Positions 22,578 to 29,088 of a DNA stretch of 29,088 nucleotides are shown piece after piece. The notes beneath the pieces are model-generated. The model had not been told where the DNA came from and did not search any database. It worked only from the letters and a program-made list of their open reading frames with translations. The position numbers and the translations under genes were made by a program. Position 1 is the stretch's first letter, and every line of letters begins with the position of its first letter. This stretch comes from Chromera velia (lineage: Eukaryota; Sar; Chromeraceae), in assembly GCA_018398765.1 (NCBI GenBank), contig JAHBMJ010000324.1:21157-50244 (forward strand), in the 5' to 3' direction.

Positions 22578-24886
22578 CACGTAAAAAAGATAGAACCAGA
22601 AGGAGAAAGAAAGAGGTAGAGAAGAAAAGCAGAGATCAAGAGAGGGGGGAAGAGAGAGTTGGTGAGCGGAAAAGAATACACCAAGAATACAACCGGAGAA
22701 AATTAACTGATCATCTGAGACAACCGCATGAGGCCCTAAGGAATCCAGAGAGAAAAAAAGCTGAGGGAAATTTATTTCGTTTGAAGGTTTTCCTTAAATT
22801 CAACACAGGGCGGCGTGACAGGCAGAGAGGATGCATGTCCTTTCAGGGCCCTGCCGACCAGCATAGTGTCCATCCCCGCTCTGCTTCTTGTGCTGCGGCT
22901 GTTTGCTCATCATCAGATCCTCCCCCCTGCGTTTCGAAGAGAAGACGCCAATTGGCGATCCTTCTCTCTCTGTGCGGGTCGGAGAGGTCCCAGATTCTCC
23001 TTGGGATCCTTCCCCTCCCTCACGTTCTTTTTCTTCAGCAGAGAACGGCTTTTCCTCCTCTCTCCTCTGCCGTCCTTCATACACGGCAACAGCGCCACAG
23101 TCTCCTGAGAGACCAAGAGACAAAACGATCGAAACGAGAAGGGAGGCAAAAGACGGTTGGAAGGAAGACTCATGCACAACCAGCCAGAAGAGAAACACGA
23201 AGGAAGAGCGTCTGGTGGATCGATCACCCGAGTCGAAAGGGGAGAAGAGCCTCACACAATGAAATAAAAAGCGTTGAGTCGAATCAAACTCAGAACAAGG
23301 AATGAGGAGCAAGGAACAATAGAACGAACAAAAAATGCAGAGCCAGCGTGCGTCCGTCCGTGTTCTCCTTGCAGCTACAAAATTGCAAATGAGAGAAACA
23401 CAACGATTGAGAAATTAGGAAAGAAGCTACCGAGCGCGGGTCTCAGAAGACTGACAAAAAGGAAAGATTCATCAGAAAACACTGCGCACAACCCCCCCCA
23501 GATGCTCACAAAGACCCACCGAGGCTAGCTACCAGAAGTCCAAAAGGCGTCACTTGTGCGGCCACAAGGGAGGCCCCTGAGTAGAGACCCGGAAGGTGCG
23601 CGGCCGCCGATGACATCCGATAGAAACAATACTCTGCACACAACATACACACAAACGCACTTATACACAACACACCCAAACACGTGCCAAGCAATTACAC
23701 GCAGCATTCAGTATCCGATACGCAAACGCAAGAGCGGGCGGGCACATGTGCAGACACATCTACTTGGACCTTGAGACGGAAAAGGAGGAAGAGAATCCGG
23801 TGAGACGGACATGCAAACTGGAAAATGATGACAAGCTGATCTGCCTCCTCATTTTGTTTCCTTTTCTCTTCATCCCATGAATTAATTCAATTCAATCACG
23901 TCCGCCCTCATGCACACGGACGTGCCTGCATCAAGAAGGGCAGTTGCGAAAGCGAGGCGCCAGAGATCCAACACGGGGGTGTGGGCGATCGTCAGGATCT
24001 GGTTGCTGTACTGACTTCCCCTTCGACTTCCACTCTTCTCCCGTATCCTTCTGCTCTCTCCGCTCATGGGGTCCACACGGGTTGGGGGTGCCTTGTCTCT
24101 TTGTTGGGCTGCTGGCTGTACTTCTCCTGCATTCGGCTCCTGGGCTCTCCTTTGGCTGGGCTCCACTCGATTCGTCAGTCGGTCTTCTTTTCCGTCTTGT
24201 GTCTGTGCCTCTGTGCTTTGCTCTCGGGGCACATTGGGTGACTGCGATTGCGCAGTGACGTAGCCAGAACGGGCCAGGAGGCTGCTGACAAGAGCGGTGC
24301 GCTTGACGCACTCATGCGCCCAGAAGTGCAAAAAGTTTGACTCCAGAAAGTTGACTGCCTGTCTGCCCCTGTGACCATCGAAGAGACAGAAGAGACTGAG
24401 CGGGGGACAGCAGACAAACGAATCCTCATTCGACTCACTCCCACGCATCGGCCACGTCTCTGTCCTGCGTGTGCCGTCTCCTCCGTCTCTTCTAAAGTCT
24501 CTCGCACCGAAAGTGTTGGCGTAGAAGCGTACGCCGTCACTTGTGCGCCCGCACACTGCCGTGCTATGTAGGGCTTTTCTGACTGCATCGATTAATTCGC
24601 CGTCTCTGCGCTCCTCGCTTCTTGCTACCAAACTGCGGAGACCAAAGAACCTCCATCCTTCGCTCCGTCTACATGATGCCGTCTCCTCACACAACGAGAG
24701 CAAAGCGGAACAGCCAGCAGCCGCGAACGCCACCCCTGCACACACGAACACGGCCACCCAGCAGTGACTTGAAGGAAAGCGCGAAAACGAAAACGAGCAG
24801 AAGCTCACTGCTTTACCTGAAGTGCAAAGGGCCAAAGGGTAAATGCATGTCATCTTCTGTTTCTTCGAAGCGAAAGACGCCCACAT
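19887..24886 (-). CDS. PP2C-fold protein, membrane-anchored, probable pseudophosphatase
   Basis: Exons: 24886 to about 23922/23900 (ATG at 24886), 23631-23520, 23104-22859, 22306-22047, 21778-21692, 21406-21189, 20889-20524, and a last exon 20024-19887. Joints from 23520 to 20889 are GT-AG with exact phase. A membrane segment lies at residues 43-65 ([20 protein letters not shown]). PP2C blocks follow in order: SNEDSF (152-157), [13 protein letters not shown] (168-180), [55 protein letters not shown], a Ser/Gly-rich insertion, [16 protein letters not shown], and a final [11 protein letters not shown]. The DGH and GD acidic residues are kept. The metal-binding Asp of 'ASDGxWDVLS' is Ala-Gly here, and the final 'DN' is absent. 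Catalysis is therefore unlikely and a binding or scaffold role more likely. The last exon has an in-frame TGA at 19968-19970, and its frame does not match the 20524 donor. The C-terminus is uncertain, and a decayed gene is possible. Confidence 0.8.
22316..22581. repeat. CA-rich repeat block next to a splice acceptor
   Basis: About 265 nt of CA repeats with periodic GCACGCCCGCACACACATG-like and GCGCGC variants. It lies in a PP2C-like gene intron, immediately upstream (minus strand) of the acceptor TCCCCGCAG at 22307. On the coding strand it is a long GT tract. ORFs read through it on both strands are artefacts of the repeat. Confidence 0.9.
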
Positions 24887-24986
24887 GGCAGCGTCTTGAA
24901 GAACCAATAGTGTGCGTCAGTGCGTGAGAATTTCTTCCACAAGGGCTTGCACGTGCCTGCTCCTTTCTTGGACCGGATTTTTGAGA
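24887..24986. promoter_or_regulatory. 100-nt divergent promoter candidate
   Basis: This separates the start of the PP2C-like gene (24886, minus) and the candidate small gene (24987, plus). If both starts are right, the two genes share a very short bidirectional upstream region. No specific element is recognised. Confidence 0.3.
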
Positions 24987-25362
24987 ATGGCAGCCGGGAG
25001 TAGCGACAGGAGAACATGTATCAAAAGGAGACGTCTAATGAGACGCCGGAGACGGAAGTTCTCTCTGGTTGTGTTGTCTCTATTCTTCACCGGTCAGTCA
25101 AGTACCCACGCGAGGTTCACATTCCCAAGCATGAATATGAAAACATTTTGGGGTGATGACAACGACAGACATATGTAGAGAACGAGTGGGTAGTGAGGTG
25201 CAAGGATCGGCAAGGATGTCAGCAATGACCATCACGCACTTCATGAACATCAGCCTGGCTGATAGGCAACGGCACAAATTAAGTTATTACGCACCTCCTA
25301 GCGCCCATACATTAAAACGGATCCGGCCTAGTTTGTCCGGGTGGTCCTTCTCTTTCAGTTAG
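24987..25362 (+). CDS. Small secretory or plastid-targeted protein candidate (2 exons)
   Basis: Proposed exons 24987-25152 and 25205-25362 with a 52-nt intron (donor GTGATG, acceptor TGCAAG); phases match and give 107 residues. An Arg-rich start (RRRLMRRRRRK) precedes the hydrophobic core FSLVVLSLFFTG and a cleavage-like STHA|RFTF. After it come MNMKTFW and, from exon 2, SAMTITHFMNISLADRQRH, ending SLSGWSFSFS. A signal peptide followed by a basic, Phe-containing stretch would suit the ER or a complex plastid. The long N-terminal basic run is unusual. Without splicing, exon 1 alone would end at 25178 with 63 residues. No family is recognised. The assignment is weak. Confidence 0.4.
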
Positions 25363-25489
25363 AGCTTCAGTGCTGCTTCACTGACGTTGGACTGTAAAAC
25401 CTTTATTCTCAGACCTAGTTTTCAAACGCAATGATCCCATTTTTTGAAGAAGAGAGATTGGGAGAGATCGATCTCATGTCAGACCTACA

Positions 25490-25645
25490 CTAACTTGCAT
25501 TGTAGTGGTTAGCACTCCAACCAGTCATTTTAGGCAGAAGAGATCTTATGGTGTAGTAGTTAGCACTCCAACGGGTCATTTTAGGTAGAAAACCGATCTT
25601 ATGGTGTAGTGGTTAGCACTCCAACCGGTCATTTTAGGTGCAAAC
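25490..25645 (+). repeat. tRNA-Gln 5'-half tandem repeat, block 1
   Basis: Three units about 52 nt long: GATCTTATGGTGTAGTGGTT, AGCACTCCAACCGGTCATTT, then TAGGCAGAAAACC. GTTAGCAC or its variant occurs at about 25508, 25559 and 25612. The first 31 nt equal the acceptor, D-arm and start of the anticodon arm of the tRNA-Gln at 26515. The A box (TGGTGTAGTGG) is intact in most copies. Confidence 0.8.
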
Positions 25646-26109
25646 TGAAGGAATTTCTTTGGCAATGCGAGAAAAAAATGAGAAGAAAGAAGAGGGATAG
25701 GTAAAAGCGCAAACAAATGAATCAGAAAAGTTTAGGGAACTGAGTTTAAAGAAAGAGTTTTGATGGGGTATTTAAAGTAGGAGTTCTTTGAAGGGATGGA
25801 AGACGTGCGGGATGCACCTCTGTATAATTAAGGTCTTTCTAATTAAAAGGGTAGCCTTTTTTCAATGAAAGAACTAAAGTGTCTCGAAGGTTCTGGTCTG
25901 CATCCCTTCTGTCTCTTTTCTCTCTCTTTTGATTGTTTAACCTGTTGTGAAGCCGCAATTGATCAGTTGTATCCTAGGCTGTATCAAAGTGATTGAAGTC
26001 GCGCCTATTTTCGTCGCTGGTAGTTTTATGACGGAACAAATCGACAAACTACGTTAGATCTGCTTCTCATATATGGGGACGCGGCATACATGAAAAAACT
26101 CTTAATCAT
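25646..26109. other. Non-coding spacer between repeat blocks
   Basis: No coding frame or RNA is visible. It separates two blocks of the same 52-nt repeat, so it is probably an insertion into, or a diverged part of, the array. An imperfect inverted repeat is present near 25835-25865 (CTAATTAAAAGGGTAGCC region). Confidence 0.4.
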
Positions 26110-26514
26110 CGTCATTTTAGGCAGAAGAAGATTTTATAGTGTAGTGGTTAGCACTCCAAACGGTCATTTTAGGTAGAAGAGATCTTATAGTATAGTGGTT
26201 AGCACTCCAACCGGTCATTTTAGGTAGAAGAAGATCTTATGGTGTACAGTGGTTAGCACTCCAACCGGTCATTTTAGGCAGAAAACCGATCTTATGGTGT
26301 AGTGGTTAGCACTCCAACGGGTCATTCTAGGCAGAAAACCGATCTTATGGTGTAGTGGTTAGCACTTTCGGTCTCGGTCTGACCAGTCGTTTTTGTAAGT
26401 GTAGAGATCTCATGGTGGAGTCTCGGTCTCCACTCCAACGGGTCATTTTAGGCAGAAAACCGATCTTATGGTGTAGTGGTTATCAGTCTGACCAGTCGTT
26501 TTTGTAAGTGTAGG
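26110..26514 (+). repeat. tRNA-Gln 5'-half tandem repeat, block 2
   Basis: At least six recognisable units of the 52-nt repeat, with tRNA-like parts at about 26147, 26198, 26250, 26305, 26358 and 26479, plus a scrambled one near 26416. From 26365 on, a second motif (GGTCTGACCAGTCGTTTTTG, then TAAGTGTAG) is inserted, and the unit becomes a longer composite that repeats near 26488. The block runs directly into the full tRNA-Gln head. Confidence 0.8.
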
Positions 26515-26586
26515 GATCTTATGGTGTAGTGGTTAGCACTCCAGACTTTGAATCTGGCGACCTGGGTTCAAACCCCAGTAAGATCT
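26515..26586 (+). tRNA. tRNA-Gln (UUG) fold, SINE head or source gene
   Basis: It folds completely: acceptor GATCTTA pairs with TAAGATC (7 of 7). The D arm is GTGT..GCAC and the anticodon stem CCAGA/TCTGG with loop CTTTGAA, so the anticodon is TTG. The T arm is CTGGG/CCCAG with loop TTCAAAC. The discriminator base is T and CCA is not encoded. A box TGGTGTAGTGG and B box GGTTCAAACCC are present. It closely resembles eukaryotic tRNA-Gln(UUG). Because its 3' flank continues into the SINE body, it may be a SINE head rather than a working tRNA gene. No intron is seen. Confidence 0.7.
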
Positions 26587-26790
26587 GTTTTAGTGAGGAC
26601 AACCATAATATGCCATGCGGCGGCCGGGCGCTACCGCTTGCATGCGCAAATTTTGTCTTTTCAGTCACATGCAGGGGGGAAGGGGCGAGGGAGAGGTCTT
26701 TCGGTGACTTTTTGATGTTTTGACCTGGGTTCAAACCCCAATACAATCTCCTTTTCAAGTGAGGACAGCCATAGTATGCTTCAGGGAGCT
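26515..26790 (+). mobile_element. tRNA-Gln-derived SINE copy, plus orientation
   Basis: The tRNA head is followed by TTTTAGTGAGGACAACCATA, a divergent insert (GGCGGCCGGGCGCTACC), then CAGTCACATGCAGGGGGGAA, GGGGCGAGGGAGAGGTCTTT and a second partial tRNA 3' end (GACCTGGGTTCAAACCCCAA) with the body start TTTTCAAGTGAGGACAGCC. This order is the same as in the 18.3-19.7 kb array but in opposite orientation, and this copy retains the complete tRNA 5' end. No poly-A or target-site duplication is evident. Confidence 0.7.
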
Positions 26791-27069
26791 TTTGGGGTGT
26801 TTGGCACACGAGTAGACGGGACCAGACGGCACTTAGCTGAAAACGTCTCCATTGCAAGTTTTTCACCACTCAGAGGCCCCTCTGAGCAGTAAGGTCTCTG
26901 CTGACCATCCGACAGGCTTCACAGATTCAGATCTTCTCATCGGAAGTCCTTCTTTCGCGGCATTCTGCTGGGGGGGGCACATAGTCTTTGTTCTATTTGG
27001 TTGAGCACCTTTTGTTGTATTTTTGGGAGTCTCCTTATCTTTGCACTGCTCGCCTTGTAGACAGACGAA
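26791..27069 (+). promoter_or_regulatory. 5' flank and leader of the Uso1/p115-like gene
   Basis: Non-coding stretch between the SINE and the ATG at 27070. It probably carries the promoter and 5' UTR. The start context is GACGAAATGG. No recognisable core element is seen. Confidence 0.3.
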
Positions 27070-29088
27070 ATGGCACTGTCCCTTTTCAAGACCCTCAATC
27101 AGGGGTTCCAGTCTGGGGTGTCTATGCTGGATGCCACGCTTGAGGCAGAGCATGTGGTGGAGCAGCTGGGGAAGGTTTCAGACTGGAACTCCCACCGAGT
27201 ATTTCAAGCCATATCTCGATTGAAGGAGATTTCAAAGCAAAATGCGCAGGCCGTTGCGCAGACTGCCCTCCCCACGCTTTGTGCTGTGCTCCGAAAGGTG
27301 GACAGAGAGGGAGACGGCATGCTGGCAGTGCAAGACACGCTGGATTGTTTCTCCAAAATTTTTGAGACGGATAAGCGCAAGGAGACGGCACTCAGCGCAG
27401 AGGCACTGGAGCAGCTGCAAGTGAACACTCGGGTTCTCTGCGAGCACACAGACTCGGGGACAGCGTTGCTGGACCTCTTGCGACTGAACGACATGTATGT
27501 CAAGTACGACGCCATGACCCTTCTGCAGGTGGTGCAGAAAATGCAGCCGCAGATTCTCACCAAGAGCATTCTGAGCAGCCCCAGCTTCATCGGCAACCTT
27601 ATGCAGACCCTACAGGAATGCAAGGCAGACTTTGTGCGAAACGAGTGTCTAGAGCTCTTGCTGCTCCTCATTCAAGACAACGATGAGTTGCAGAAGATTG
27701 TGACCTTCCAGGGCTGCGTGGAGACGCTGTTTGGCATTCTTCACGAAGAGGACGTGGCCCAGTTCAACCAAGTCTGCGCGAACGCCCTTGTGTGCCTCTC
27801 CCACATCTTCCACAACAGCTACTGTGCAAGGTACTGTAGGGAGACTGACGGGGTGAGGGCGCTGTGCGAACTTATCGCAACAATAATTGCTGACCCGGTG
27901 GGCCGCCGTTTCTCTTTCTCTTTTGTCACTTTTTCTCCTTCTCCGTCTCCATCTCCATCTCTCCGTTTCTTAGTGACCGTCTCTCTTTTCGTTCCTTCCC
28001 CTCCGTCCCTCTCTCTCTCTCTCTTTCCCCATCGCCATTTCTTCTTTTCCCACGTCTCCGTCTCTATCACTTTTTCTTTTCTCGGTCTCCATCTCTCTCT
28101 CTTTTTCTTGTCTCCATCTCCGTCTCCGTCTCTGGCTCTCTCCCTCTTTTCCTGACTCTTCGATTTCTTTTCTCCGTCTACTTCTTTTCATTTTTCTCCT
28201 TTCTTTTCTCTTGCTGTCTCTCTTCCAGTCTCTCGCTCTCGATCTCGGCTTCCGTCTCCACTCTCTCTTTCTGCTTGCCTGCCTGCCTGCCTCTCGGCAT
28301 CCCCCCCCCCTGGTGTCTCTGTCTCTGTTTCCGTCTCCGTCTCCAAGTGATTAAGAGAACCCGAGAAGAAGAAAAGAGAAAGGGAACCCCAGAAAAAAGA
28401 AAAAAAGAAAGCGCAACTGCTGCTGGCGGCTGGGCGGGTCTGGCTGCTGCTGTGCTGCTGGCTCGTAAACGAAAGGACAAGAAAAGAAACGCACACGTCC
28501 AGATGCAAAGGCGTAAGCCTGCACTGGGCCAGGAAGGCCTGTAGCTCTGGTACCGCCGAGAGAGCGCGCCAAAAGACGAAAAAAAAACAGGAGAGAATGA
28601 AGAAAGAGAAAGAGGGAAAGAAAAGACGATATGGTCTGTGTCTGTGTGTGTCTCTCTCACTCTCGCTCTCACTCTCTGTCTGCCTCCCCTCTTCTTCGTT
28701 TCCCCCTACCCGTCTCTCTTGGTATCTCAGTCTCCGCTTCGCAGACTTTTTCTTCTGTCGTTTCTTTCTTGCCACGACGCTCCCTTTCCTTCTTTCCTGT
28801 CAATGTCTGCTCATTTCTCTGCTGACCTTCCTCTTTGCTCTTACCCCCAGAAGGCGACAGAGGCAGGAGGAGGAGGGGGACGGTCTCCCGATGCCTTCGG
28901 GGACTCTCCAACGGACAGCGACGCCTCAGGGGACATGAGGGGAAAGAGGGAAAGAAGAGCAGAGGCACTGCTCCATACTCTCGACGCAGCCCTGGCCTTC
29001 CTCACTGCTGGAGCGGGGCAGGAGTCTGCTTCGTCAACCGCAGCTGCTGCAAATACTGGGGGGAGGGGGGGGCGTGGCGGGGGGGGGG
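27070..29088 (+). CDS. USO1: General vesicular transport factor Uso1/p115-like, head domain (3' end beyond window)
   Basis: Exon 1 is 27070-27897 (276 residues, phase 0). Exon 2 starts at 28851 after CTTACCCCCAG and is open to the window end (KATEAGGGGG, then RRAEALLHTLDAALAFLTAG). An earlier in-phase donor at 27853 (GTGAGG) is possible. The protein is an all-helical armadillo-like solenoid. Blocks such as VKYDAMTLLQVVQKMQPQIL, SSPSFIGNLMQTLQECKADF, VRNECLELLLLLIQDNDELQ and KIVTFQGCVETLFGILHEE align with the p115 head (VRNDG..LL..L...N..IQKIVAFENAFE..L.I). p115 tethers COPI and ER-to-Golgi vesicles and acts with Rab1 and golgins. The C-terminal coiled coil must lie outside the window. Exon 2 has a Gly-rich start and poly-Ala/Gly end unlike animal p115. 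Confidence in the family is good; the exon 2 frame fits the phase. Confidence 0.8.
27900..28345. repeat. Polypyrimidine (CTC/TCCGTC) intron tract
   Basis: About 440 nt, almost only C and T on the coding strand, with recurring TCTCCGTCTC and TCTCCATCTC words. It fills the first half of the Uso1-like intron. ORFs here (including the run-on of exon 1) are composition artefacts. Confidence 0.85.
29056..29088 (+). repeat. G-run cluster at window edge
   Basis: Runs of 5 to 10 G (GGGGGGAGGGGGGGG, then GGGGGGGGGG) close the window. They can code Gly/Arg-rich sequence in Uso1 exon 2 and can form a G-quadruplex. Base calls in such runs are error-prone. Confidence 0.6.

Noticed and set aside
22131-22619. 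Long plus- and minus-strand ORFs rich in His/Thr or Cys/Val across the CA repeat
   Set aside because: Dinucleotide repeats are open in several frames. The minus-strand PP2C-like exon 22306-22047 with splice sites explains the coding part.
27898-28155. Ser/Pro/Phe-rich extension of Uso1 exon 1
   Set aside because: Pure polypyrimidine composition. An in-phase donor at 27898 joins to exon 2 at 28851 with p115-like sequence.
28188-28775. 195-residue minus-strand ORF
   Set aside because: Low-complexity Arg/Glu/Lys sequence from the opposite strand of a polypyrimidine intron.

Overview
This is eukaryotic nuclear DNA. Genes are split by GT-AG introns, often with phase-consistent TGCAG acceptors. 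Introns and spacers are packed with simple repeats, and no bacterial-type operons are visible. A small gene encodes a signal peptide followed by a Phe-started transit-like segment, as in algae with complex plastids. TGCATGC motifs occur in several spacers. Together with roughly one gene per 4-5 kb, this best fits a photosynthetic alveolate such as a chromerid (Chromera velia-like). That assignment is inference, not proof. || Layout: (1) 331-1325 (+), a four-exon gene for a small, probably plastid-targeted protein with a duplicated module. (2) 2314-3900, an AT-rich island without genes. (3) 4011-9254 (-), a gene of about 12 exons for a coiled-coil protein with a late CLSC motif resembling DUF4795 proteins. 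(4) 10108-11583 (+), an intronless GT61-type glycosyltransferase, divergent from gene 3. (5) 11735-12480, a second AT-rich island, then a GACA tract. (6) 12880-14293 (-), coding-like exons of an unidentified gene, with a 33-nt minisatellite. (7) 14500-15830, a degenerate duplication and a third AT-rich island. (8) 15925-18132 (-), a multi-exon unidentified gene. (9) 18268-19755, a tandem array derived from a tRNA-Gln SINE. (10) 19887-24886 (-), an eight-exon membrane-anchored PP2C-fold protein that lacks key metal-binding residues, so probably a pseudophosphatase. (11) 24987-25362 (+), a possible two-exon gene for a small secreted or plastid-targeted protein, divergent from the PP2C gene. (12) 25490-26790, tandem copies of a tRNA-Gln 5' half ending in a foldable tRNA-Gln(UUG) head with a SINE body. 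(13) 27070 to the window end (+), the head domain of the vesicle tether Uso1/p115, continuing past the window. || The genes do not form a pathway. They look like an ordinary gene neighbourhood (plastid, cytoskeletal or ciliary, glycosylation, signalling and vesicle transport roles) shaped by repeat expansion. The most unusual items are the PP2C pseudophosphatase with an in-frame TGA in its last exon, and the two loci at which different parts of one tRNA-Gln-derived SINE were amplified separately, in opposite orientations.
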